Shown here: positions 1 through 6,099 of the stretch, piece after piece
Layout: each line of letters opens with the position of its first letter
Position numbering within the stretch: position 1 is the stretch's first letter
Assembly (NCBI GenBank): GCA_031273485.1
Contig: JAISRS010000017.1
Location: 1-13,122, forward strand
DNA length: 13,122 bases
Direction of reading: 5' to 3'
From: Prevotellaceae bacterium
Lineage (GTDB): Bacteria; Bacteroidota; Bacteroidia; Bacteroidales; UBA932
The notes under the pieces: model-generated
Database searches by the model: none
Told to the model about the DNA's origin: nothing
The model's input: the letters and a program-made list of their open reading frames with translations, nothing else
Program-made: the position numbers and the translations under genes

Positions 1-168
1 GTCTTTGAATTTAAAATCACCGGCAACGGCACTGCGGAAGAAGCCCTGCAACAGATAGACGACAAAGGCTATCTCATTCCCTACAGCGTCGGACAGCGCA
101 AAACAGTCAAAATCGGAGCGGAATTTGACCCCGCCGAACGGACACTGAAACGGTGGTTAGTGGAATAA
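1..168 (+). CDS. C-terminal fragment of an AAA-ATPase-like/PD-(D/E)XK nuclease-domain protein (5' end outside window)
   Basis: The frame is open from base 1 and ends at the TAA at 166-168, giving 55 residues. The fragment begins VFEFK, which fits the E-x-K half of a PD-(D/E)XK catalytic motif. It continues with an alanine/glutamate-rich helix (AEEALQQIDDKGY), then a KIGAEFD strand and a closing RTLKRWLVE. That order is the usual end of the large Bacteroidetes family in which an N-terminal AAA-ATPase-like domain is joined to a C-terminal PD-(D/E)XK nuclease-like domain (DUF1703/PDDEXK_9 type). The cellular role of that family is poorly defined. The ATPase part would lie upstream and cannot be checked here. 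No link to the downstream signalling genes is visible: about 470 bp and a repeat element separate them. Confidence 0.8.
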   Translation, partial: VFEFKITGNGTAEEALQQIDDKGYLIPYSVGQRKTVKIGAEFDPAERTLKRWLVE

Positions 169-182
169 TATGATAAGTTGAA

Positions 183-209
183 GGGTGTATTTCAATTTGG
201 AATACGCCC
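183..209 (+). terminator. Possible weak terminator hairpin after the nuclease-type gene
   Basis: GGGTGTATT (183-191) pairs with AATACGCCC (201-209) through nine positions, one of them G-U, around a 9-nt loop. It lies 15 nt after the stop at 168. No T-tract follows, so intrinsic termination is only a possibility. Confidence 0.25.
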
Positions 210-224
210 GTTGCACAAATAAAG

Positions 225-360
225 AAACGGAACTCCTAAAAACTTGATTTTTCAAGGCAGACAAGATTTTTAAACCGGAGTTTACAATTGTAAATGAGGA
301 TTTAAAAATTAATAAAATTGACATTGAACGCCGAAAAAGCAGTTTTTAGGAGTTCCCTTT
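225..360. repeat. MITE-like nested inverted-repeat element
   Basis: GGAACTCCTAAAAAC (229-243) is exactly reverse-complementary to 342-356. Past one C-C mismatch the arms extend by AAA (225-227) and TTT (358-360), giving arms of about 19 bp. Inside lie a CTTGA/TCAAG hairpin (243-256), ATTTTTAAA (266-274) facing TTTAAAAAT (301-309), and a central perfect palindrome TTTACAATTGTAAA (281-294). The whole 136 bp can therefore fold on itself. Flanks AATAAAG (218-224) and AATCAAG (361-367) agree at 6 of 7 bases and could be a decayed target duplication. No ORF is inside. This resembles non-autonomous dispersed repeats of Bacteroidales genomes, but I see only this copy. Confidence 0.6.
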
Positions 361-637
361 AATCAAGGTTCGGACAACTATCATAATTCAGCTGAAGAAG
401 TTTGAATATTTTTTGTTGCAAAAATATCATCGAATTTTTATAGCGATTATATTCATAAAATCTTCACATCCTTTATGATTAAGAATAAAAGATTTAGTTC
501 GGACTTTCACGACTTTGCGGGTTGAAAAATTATTATGTAACGTTTTTTAAAAAAAAAATGTTTATCGGATTAAAAAATATTATTAATTTTGCGGCATTAA
601 TTTATAATAATATTCAGAATTAAACAAATGTAAAAAA
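361..637. other. AT-rich intergenic stretch without a gene
   Basis: I see no coding region on either strand, no tRNA and no rRNA. The stretch is strongly AT-rich, including a run of ten A around 549-558, and ends with the candidate -7 element at 584-591 ahead of the ORF at 638. Confidence 0.6.
584..591 (+). promoter_or_regulatory. Candidate Bacteroidetes -7 element (TAnnTTTG)
   Basis: TAATTTTG at 584-591 matches the TAnnTTTG -7 consensus of Bacteroidetes primary sigma factor promoters. It lies 46 nt before the ATG at 638 in an AT-rich context. The -33 region is weak: there is no clear TTTG at the expected spacing, only a TGTTT around 559-563. If real, it would drive the repeat ORF and possibly the gene at 1363. 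Confidence 0.35.
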
Positions 638-1366
638 ATGAAATGCTTTATCTCACATAACCGCATAATGAATAATGCAACTTGCTATAAACAATCTTGC
701 AATTTTGGTATGGCTGTTGAGACAGAACCTCGCGTTTTAAGCGCTAAAAACACTGAAAACAAGTTATTTCCATACATAAATAATTCTCTTTTTCTCATTA
801 TAAATCCCTCCCGTTTTTTCGACAGAGGGCGATTTTCTATTGTATATATACCTTCATATAATACTGTCGGAATCATTGATATTCACCGGTTTGATAAAAA
901 AGTCGTTCCGCTGCACGAAAAAATGGCTCCGCTACACGGAAAAATGACTCAGCTACATGAAAAAATGGCTCCGCTACGCGAAAAAATGGCTCCGCTGCAC
1001 GAAAAAATGGCTCCGCTACACGAAAAAATGGCTCCGCTGCACGAAAAAATGGCTCCGCTACACGAAAAAATGGCTCCGCTACACGAAAAAATGGCTCCGC
1101 TACACGAAAAAATGGCTCCGCTACACGGAAAAATGACTCCGCTACACGAAAAAATGACTCAGCTACACGGAAAAATGATTCCGCTACATGAAAAAATGAT
1201 TCCGCTACATGAAAAAATGACTCCGCTACACGGAAAAATGACTCCGCTACACGAAAAAGTCATTCCGCTACGCGAAAACATCGTTCTGAAAAAATCCCCG
1301 ATTGGCGTATCGGGACTACAATACAGTCTTTTAATTAGTAATATTTATAAAATTTCAAAGTTATGA
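638..1366 (+). CDS. Doubtful ORF containing the heptapeptide tandem repeat
   Basis: This 242-residue frame has about 88 non-repetitive N-terminal residues, then 18 heptads of the type M-(A/T/I)-P-L-H-(E/G)-K, then a 28-residue tail. Its TGA overlaps the ATG of the next gene as ATGA (1363-1366). I do not recognise a family. Doubts about coding: a 21-bp repeat without stops keeps any compatible frame open, two of the three reverse frames across the repeat unit are also stop-free, and the N-terminal part has no visible domain and reads like translated intergenic DNA. For coding: the repeat period is a multiple of three, most unit changes are conservative at the protein level (A/T/I at position 2, E/G at position 6), and a candidate promoter precedes it. 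It could equally be a leader or a repeat locus upstream of 1363. Confidence 0.3.
   Translation: MKCFISHNRIMNNATCYKQSCNFGMAVETEPRVLSAKNTENKLFPYINNSLFLIINPSRFFDRGRFSIVYIPSYNTVGIIDIHRFDKKVVPLHEKMAPLHGKMTQLHEKMAPLREKMAPLHEKMAPLHEKMAPLHEKMAPLHEKMAPLHEKMAPLHEKMAPLHGKMTPLHEKMTQLHGKMIPLHEKMIPLHEKMTPLHGKMTPLHEKVIPLRENIVLKKSPIGVSGLQYSLLISNIYKISKL
902..1279 (+). repeat. 18 x 21-bp tandem repeat array (minisatellite)
   Basis: Eighteen contiguous 21-bp units run without spacers. In the forward frame they read (V/M)(V/A/T/I)(P/Q)L(H/R)(E/G)(K/N). Units 5 to 10 encode identical MAPLHEK and differ only at a CTA/CTG choice; the outer units are more diverged, a typical gradient for slippage or unequal exchange. 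Because the period is 21 bp, unit gain or loss keeps the frame. Absence of spacers excludes CRISPR. Confidence 0.95.
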
Positions 1367-2010
1367 CAGGAAAAATTATTGCAATAAAATTGCACAAAAT
1401 GAAAAACGGTATTTTGGGCGTACAAAATAATCCCGAAATACAAGACAAATTGAGGGCGTTCGGATATACGCCGGAACGTATCGCGGAAGGAAAAGAATTG
1501 TTGGACAAAACCTCGCAACTGATGACGGTGCAGGTGGAAGAATACAGCGACCAGTATCTGGCGACCGGCGAACTGGGAAAACTGTGGACGGCAGCGTATT
1601 CCTCCTATATGATTACACTGAAAGTTCTCCGTGTGGCTTTCAACGGACAGCCGGAACTTCTGCAACGCTTCAATGCTACCGGTAAACGTAACAAAAGCCT
1701 TTCGGGATGGTTGCGCGATGCAGGGATATTGTATAACAATTTACTGAAAAGCCCTGAATCTCTGTCGGTCATTGCCGGTTTCGGCTACAGCGTCGAGCGG
1801 CTGCAACAGGAATCGCAGGCAGTGGACGAAGTGGAAAATCTGCACATCAAGCAACTGAGCGAAAAAAGCGCCGCCCAGCAAGCTACTCTCGAACGCGATA
1901 AGGCTTTTGACGAGTTGTGCAAATGGTACGGCGACTTTCGAGCTATTGCACGCATCGCTCTGTACAACAAACCGCAATTGCTGGAAGCGCTGGGTATAGT
2001 GAAAAAGTAA
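1363..2010 (+). CDS. Hypothetical helical protein with two-fold internal repeat
   Basis: The 215-residue product has no signal peptide or membrane segment and looks largely alpha-helical, so it is probably cytoplasmic. It contains two related halves. FGYTPERIAEGKELLDK (33-49) resembles FGYSVERLQQESQAVDE (140-156). LKVLRVAFNGQPELLQRF (86-103) resembles ARIALYNKPQLLEALGI (196-212). Proteins of this general look occur as unannotated genes in Bacteroidetes, but I cannot give a function or name. The start at 1363 overlaps the stop of the doubtful upstream ORF. No Shine-Dalgarno site is visible; Met13 (1399) is an alternative start. It is followed by 161 bp before the CAP-domain gene, so shared transcription is possible but not shown. 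Confidence 0.75.
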   Translation: MTGKIIAIKLHKMKNGILGVQNNPEIQDKLRAFGYTPERIAEGKELLDKTSQLMTVQVEEYSDQYLATGELGKLWTAAYSSYMITLKVLRVAFNGQPELLQRFNATGKRNKSLSGWLRDAGILYNNLLKSPESLSVIAGFGYSVERLQQESQAVDEVENLHIKQLSEKSAAQQATLERDKAFDELCKWYGDFRAIARIALYNKPQLLEALGIVKK

Positions 2011-2171
2011 AATGCGGATATCCGAATTATTTGTAAACAGAATGGAAAAGTTGACAGATGAATAATTGAAAAACAAAATTATTATCACATCGGCGGTTGC
2101 CATGAAGATTGTCGGACGGGAACGAAAACTAATTGATGATGACATAAGAAATAAATAAAACAAGGTTAATT

Positions 2172-2888
2172 ATGGAGCATAGAACTAATTGTATCAAAGC
2201 AGTGTATCTGTTGTTTTGCATCGCAGGCGCGTTCCTGTGCCATTGCCAGACTACTTCGCACCCCGTATGGCACGATTCGCTCAATACGGCTAAAAATGAA
2301 GATTATATGACGGAAACGGAGAAAGAGATTATCCATGAGTTGAACAAGGTGCGTACAAATCCCAGGGCATATATCCGGTATCTAAAAGAAGAACGGACAT
2401 ATTATGACGGAAAAATCCGAAAACAGGCGGGAATCTCTTTGAGAACAAATGAAGGACTTGGGGCTGTTGACGAATGTATAGCCGTGTTGGAAAATGCCGC
2501 GCCGGCAGGAATGCTGTATCCGCATGAAAATCTGTGCAAAGTAGCCGGTTTACTGGCAAAAGATCAGGCAAAGACAGGTCTGACCGGACACACGGACAGC
2601 AAGGGTAACTCTCTGTTAAAACGGGCGACTCGTTGCTCCATATCAAGTTCGCTCCTGGGCGAAAATATCTTTTACGGCAAACACACACCTCGACACATTG
2701 TTGTACAATTGCTGATAGACGACGGCGTTCCGTCGAGAGGTCACAGAAACAATATTATGAATGTCGAATTTAATTTCTGCGGAGTAGCCATTGATACGCA
2801 TCCCACATTTCTGTCTGTGTGTGTAATGGATTTCGGACAGTTTAATATGGAAAAGGAAAAAAATAAATCGGATAAATCGAATAATTAA
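2172..2888 (+). CDS. Exported CAP (SCP/PR1-like) domain protein
   Basis: The 238-residue product starts with a signal-peptide-like segment: a positive charge near the start, then hydrophobic residues 10-23. Two cysteines at 23 and 25 could be lipidation sites, but the lipobox is not canonical. The CAP domain spans about 46-222: helix ETEKEIIHELNKVRTNP, then GLTGHTDSKGNSLLKR with His140, LLGENI with Glu164, and SRGHRNNIMN with His191. These match the conserved His/Glu cavity of the CAP superfamily. The ending CGVAID...VMDFGQ is the usual final strand region. CAP proteins are secreted or surface proteins, and bacterial members have mostly unassigned roles. The C-terminus ends in a Lys/Asn-rich tail. 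The next ORF starts 14 bp downstream, suggesting co-transcription. A start at Met46 (2307) would remove the signal and is less likely. Confidence 0.85.
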   Translation: MEHRTNCIKAVYLLFCIAGAFLCHCQTTSHPVWHDSLNTAKNEDYMTETEKEIIHELNKVRTNPRAYIRYLKEERTYYDGKIRKQAGISLRTNEGLGAVDECIAVLENAAPAGMLYPHENLCKVAGLLAKDQAKTGLTGHTDSKGNSLLKRATRCSISSSLLGENIFYGKHTPRHIVVQLLIDDGVPSRGHRNNIMNVEFNFCGVAIDTHPTFLSVCVMDFGQFNMEKEKNKSDKSNN

Positions 2889-2902
2889 ATAAGTAATAAA
2901 AT

Positions 2903-3163
2903 ATGGCAGATAAAGACAGTTACACATTATATTTCACTGCGTATGATTTTGCACATCGGTCAAATCGACCTGAAAGTTCGGATTCTCATACACAGGTCAA
3001 CGACCTGCGGAATATCCCGCTATACACTTCTGTCCGAAACGCAAGTTCGAGGCAGTCAAAGGCAGAACTGAAACATCAAAATCCTGCTTTTCGGGCAGGG
3101 TTAATGCACAAAACCAACGCACGAAATATAACAGTAAATGTAAGAGACTTTAAACACAATTAA
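2903..3163 (+). CDS. Small hypothetical protein
   Basis: This is an 86-residue, basic, polar product with no signal peptide, membrane segment or recognisable motif. It begins MADKDSYTLYF and is rich in Ser, Asn and Arg. The start follows an A-rich leader (aataagtaataaaat), the same kind of leader that precedes other genes here, and lies 14 bp after the CAP gene stop and 27 bp before the zinc-ribbon/FHA gene. The position is operon-like, which is the main support. It may be a genuine small gene or a chance ORF. Confidence 0.45.
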   Translation: MADKDSYTLYFTAYDFAHRSNRPESSDSHTQVNDLRNIPLYTSVRNASSRQSKAELKHQNPAFRAGLMHKTNARNITVNVRDFKHN

Positions 3164-3190
3164 AATAGTAATAAATAAAAACAATAAATT

Positions 3191-3883
3191 ATGAAATGTA
3201 AAAACTGTGGCTGGGATACTCCCGGTAACAATACAAAATGTGAAAAATGTAATGCGCCATTAACAGGCTCTATGATTGAATCCGGCAATTCGGGACAATC
3301 GGAATCACAGAGTGAAGGATTTAATCCTAAAAAAACGGCGACAGGGTGTCCCGAATGCGGATACCCGCTAAGAGCGGGTATTGATGTATGTCCCGCGTGC
3401 GGACATGAATTAAGACAGCCAGCCGAATCGCAGCCAGCTGAATCGCAGCCAGCAGGTAATGCAGGTAACGCAGGTAATATTAATTATAAACCGGCTAAAA
3501 ATAATAATTTCGGAGGTACGGTTATCCAGTCTACGTCTTTGGGAAAAACAAATATGACGCCGACGGATAAAAAATTAGTGGGTTTTTTAGTAACCTACAG
3601 CAGGTTGCCTAACGGAGAAGCCTTTCCCGTTTACGAAGGCAGAAATTATATAGGACGAAGCGAATCGTCCAATATATGTATTCAGGGAGACACAAAAATA
3701 TCGGGAAAACATGTTGCTGTTGTGTATCGTGCAATAGACCGGAAATTTAAGTTTCGCGATGAACAGTCAAGTAACGGAACCTTTATAAATGAGGTACTGA
3801 CCGATGAAGGCGAGTTAAATAATGGCGATATTATAGGTATCGGTTCTACAAAATTAATTTTTATGGTAATACCGTTAATATAA
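3191..3883 (+). CDS. Double zinc-ribbon, FHA-domain protein
   Basis: This 230-residue soluble protein has two four-cysteine zinc ribbons. The first is C3-x2-C6 with C17-x2-C20, the second C53-x2-C56 with C67-x2-C70. A low-complexity linker follows (residues 77-95, repeated QPAES and GNA units), then an FHA domain at about 132-229. The FHA landmarks are GRS at 155-157, S171-x2-H174, and SSNGTF at 193-198 with N200; FHA domains bind phosphothreonine peptides. The linker carries threonines just before the FHA (SLGKTNMTPT). By analogy with FHA regulators phosphorylated N-terminally these could be kinase targets, but that is inference. It is followed after 5 bp by an FHA-containing kinase, a probable cognate partner. 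It lacks a membrane segment and is expected in the cytoplasm. Confidence 0.9.
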   Translation: MKCKNCGWDTPGNNTKCEKCNAPLTGSMIESGNSGQSESQSEGFNPKKTATGCPECGYPLRAGIDVCPACGHELRQPAESQPAESQPAGNAGNAGNINYKPAKNNNFGGTVIQSTSLGKTNMTPTDKKLVGFLVTYSRLPNGEAFPVYEGRNYIGRSESSNICIQGDTKISGKHVAVVYRAIDRKFKFRDEQSSNGTFINEVLTDEGELNNGDIIGIGSTKLIFMVIPLI

Positions 3884-3888
3884 ATGAT

Positions 3889-5175
3889 ATGGAGGTTGTA
3901 CAAAGATGTGATTTTCGCAGTGGAGATCATATAGATCAATATCACATAGAAAAAGCGCTTGGAGAAGGAGCCTTCGGCAAAGTTTTTAAAGTTACGGATA
4001 AACAGGGTCAAATATATGCTTTGAAATTACTTAAACTTTGGGAAGTACATCCGTCTATTCGGCAACAACTTGCTGTACGGTTTGATATGGAGTTCGAAAC
4101 AGGTCGTATCGACAGTAATTATCTTGTACGTTCGGTCGCTCACGGCACAGTAAACGGTAATCCGTATATAATCATGGAATTTTGCCCTAAAGGGGATTTA
4201 CAACAGCTGGTTGACCACACTCGACCCGATTTGATAAAAATATCGAAGGAAATCCTTTACGGGCTAAAAGATTTACACAAATGCGGAAAAGTTCACAGAG
4301 ACCTGAAGCCGGAGAATGTGTTAATCAGAGAAGACGGTTCTGCCGTTTTAACGGACTTTGGCATTTCGGGCGATCGAAACAAGCGAATGACGGAGAGAAA
4401 CATTATGGGAAAACCGGTTCAAATTTTCGGTACTTATGCCTATATGCCGCCGGAACAGGTAAATCCCAAAAAAGATGCAACGGTATTACCTACAACGGAT
4501 ATTTTTTCGTTTGGAGTGATGATGTATCAGTTAATTACGGGAGATTTACCTTTCGGACAGCTGAACAATGAAAACGATTTGGCGCAATACATCAAAAACG
4601 GACGCGAAGGTCAATGGAACCGAAACACCCTAAGCTCGTCAAGTAACGGCGTTTCATTACGAAACGTTATAGAAGGCTGTCTGATACCCGATTTTAGAAA
4701 ACGGACACAATCGGTTGATCTTGTTCTGGAACAAATGCCGGCAAGTATCCATTCGTCGTATATTCAAAAATCGGGTTCCGATGCTCCGCAGTTAAATCTT
4801 CGCAACGGAACGCTGTTGAGAATTATGCAGGGTGAAGAATACGGAAAGATATATAAACTGAATGAAATGCTGCAAAATAAAAGCGGCATCATAACCATAG
4901 GACGCAAGGATATTGATTCCAACAATCTTCTGCCTGTAAAAGAAGAAGAAAGCTGCTACATCTCGCGGAAACACTGCACACTGGAGTTTGATTATGCAGC
5001 TAAACAATGGTATATTCGTGACGGACAGTGGGACAAATATTCAACGGGAGGATGGAAAAATTCCATGAACGGAACTTTTGTTAATTCCACGGAAGTAAGT
5101 TCGGGCGGCATGGAATTTCATCCTGGCGACATTATTTCAATCGGCGATGTAAAACTAAGGGTGGAGGGTTATTAA
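3889..5175 (+). CDS. Soluble Hanks-type Ser/Thr protein kinase with C-terminal FHA domain
   Basis: The product has 428 residues. The kinase domain is at about 15-285: glycine loop GEGAFGKV (25-32), ATP-site Lys46 in YALKLLK, catalytic loop HRDLKPEN (136-143), DFG (156-158), PPE (187-189) in place of APE, and the DIFSFG helix (204-209). All catalytic residues are present, and it is an RD kinase, unlike the transmembrane kinases downstream. The FHA domain (about 305-428) shows GRK (338-340), SRKH (359-362) and NGTFVN (394-399). There is no transmembrane segment, so it is predicted cytoplasmic. It lies 5 bp after the zinc-ribbon FHA gene, almost certainly in the same operon. A C-terminal FHA would allow docking to phosphorylated partners or to its own autophosphorylated threonines. 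Ninety-five bp separate it from the next gene. Confidence 0.93.
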   Translation: MEVVQRCDFRSGDHIDQYHIEKALGEGAFGKVFKVTDKQGQIYALKLLKLWEVHPSIRQQLAVRFDMEFETGRIDSNYLVRSVAHGTVNGNPYIIMEFCPKGDLQQLVDHTRPDLIKISKEILYGLKDLHKCGKVHRDLKPENVLIREDGSAVLTDFGISGDRNKRMTERNIMGKPVQIFGTYAYMPPEQVNPKKDATVLPTTDIFSFGVMMYQLITGDLPFGQLNNENDLAQYIKNGREGQWNRNTLSSSSNGVSLRNVIEGCLIPDFRKRTQSVDLVLEQMPASIHSSYIQKSGSDAPQLNLRNGTLLRIMQGEEYGKIYKLNEMLQNKSGIITIGRKDIDSNNLLPVKEEESCYISRKHCTLEFDYAAKQWYIRDGQWDKYSTGGWKNSMNGTFVNSTEVSSGGMEFHPGDIISIGDVKLRVEGY

Positions 5176-5270
5176 AAATTATGTTTAAACAGAGTCTATG
5201 CGATTGGTAAAACCATGTTTCGTTGAACAATTAGTGTAATTAATCAAAAAAATAATTAAAAAATCAGATT

Positions 5271-6038
5271 ATGAAATGGTATTTAAAAGTTTGGCGGCAA
5301 TATGCCGATTTTAGCGGAAGAGCGAGAAGAACAGAATATTGGATGTTTTACCTCCTCAATGTGTTATTTACTGCCGGCACCCTGATATTGGGATATGCAT
5401 TGGCATTGGCTCTTGGCTCGATGGAAATGATTATAGCGGTTACAGTGTTAATTGCTATATATTATCTGGCGATTTTTATTCCCAACCTGGCGGTGCTTGT
5501 TCGGCGACTGCACGATATTGGAAAAGGGGGCGGATGGATTTTTATCTCCCTTATTCCGCTTATTGGTACGATTTGGCTGCTGATACTTTTATTCACCGAA
5601 GGCGAACATGGAGAAAACAGATTTGGTCCCAATCCGAAATTGACCGATGACAGCGCGCCTCGAAACAGGTATGAACCAACAAACAGTAGCCCTCCTCAAA
5701 ATGAACATAATCACAGAGAAACAAGACCTGTTGCTCCGATTGCCCAACAGGAACAGATAACCGTAGGCAGAGATTATGCGTGCGATATTCGGGTGGACGA
5801 CCAATATGAGGATGTTAGCCGTAACCATGCCACTCTTCGTAAAGAAGGCTCCGTTATCACATTTGAAGACCACAGTACCAACGGTACACATATTAACGGG
5901 CGCATTTTACATCATTCCAAACAGCCTGTACAATATGGAGATCAAATTGTGCTCGGAAGAAAATACATGCTTTCATGGAACGATATCGGAAAGTATTTTC
6001 CCAATCTTGGCAGAAGCAGAGACACACAAAGAAAATAA
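5271..6038 (+). CDS. DUF805 membrane protein fused to a C-terminal FHA domain
   Basis: The product has 255 residues. The N-terminal part (about 1-123) is a DUF805 domain: MKWYLKVWRQYADFSGRARR opening, TEYW, hydrophobic segments near 26-49, 53-76 and 89-108, the conserved VRRLHDIGKGGGW (78-90), and closing GENRFGPNP (114-122). A polar linker (about 124-160) leads to an FHA domain (about 161-237) with VGRD (165-168), SRNH (183-186), and STNGTHIN (202-209). DUF805 has no assigned biochemical role. Here it appears to anchor a phosphothreonine reader at the inner membrane, presumably with the FHA in the cytoplasm next to the kinase heads. The stop codon lies inside a short 14-bp direct repeat. It precedes the first transmembrane kinase by 61 bp. 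Confidence 0.92.
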   Translation: MKWYLKVWRQYADFSGRARRTEYWMFYLLNVLFTAGTLILGYALALALGSMEMIIAVTVLIAIYYLAIFIPNLAVLVRRLHDIGKGGGWIFISLIPLIGTIWLLILLFTEGEHGENRFGPNPKLTDDSAPRNRYEPTNSSPPQNEHNHRETRPVAPIAQQEQITVGRDYACDIRVDDQYEDVSRNHATLRKEGSVITFEDHSTNGTHINGRILHHSKQPVQYGDQIVLGRKYMLSWNDIGKYFPNLGRSRDTQRK

Positions 6039-6067
6039 TTTATAGAAAATAATTTATAGAAAATAAA
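6031..6067 (+). repeat. Short 14-bp direct repeat overlapping a stop codon
   Basis: The unit GAAAATAATTTATA occurs at 6031-6044 and 6045-6058, followed by a partial third copy, GAAAATAAA, at 6059-6067. The TAA of the DUF805-FHA gene (6036-6038) is in the first copy. It looks like local slippage in the AT-rich spacer. Confidence 0.85.
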
Positions 6068-6099
6068 CACACTAAATATAAATAAAAGGCACAGATATT

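Noticed and set aside
685..876. Antisense 63-codon frame over the N-terminal part of the repeat ORF
   Set aside because: No motif, no promoter and no conservation evidence. It neither confirms nor excludes coding on the + strand.
902..1279. CRISPR array
   Set aside because: Units are directly contiguous 21-mers with no spacers and no cas genes nearby.
1297..1314. CCCGAT/ATCGGG hairpin as a terminator before the gene at 1363
   Set aside because: The 6-bp stem is not followed directly by a T-tract, so termination is not supported.
2015..2024. CGGATATCCG palindrome after the helical protein gene
   Set aside because: A perfect 10-bp palindrome, but too short and isolated to call an operator or terminator.
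2102..2158. An 18-codon ORF starting MKIVGRER upstream of the CAP gene
   Set aside because: Too short and without a recognisable family. It slightly resembles the start of an ATPase remnant, but nothing around it supports that.
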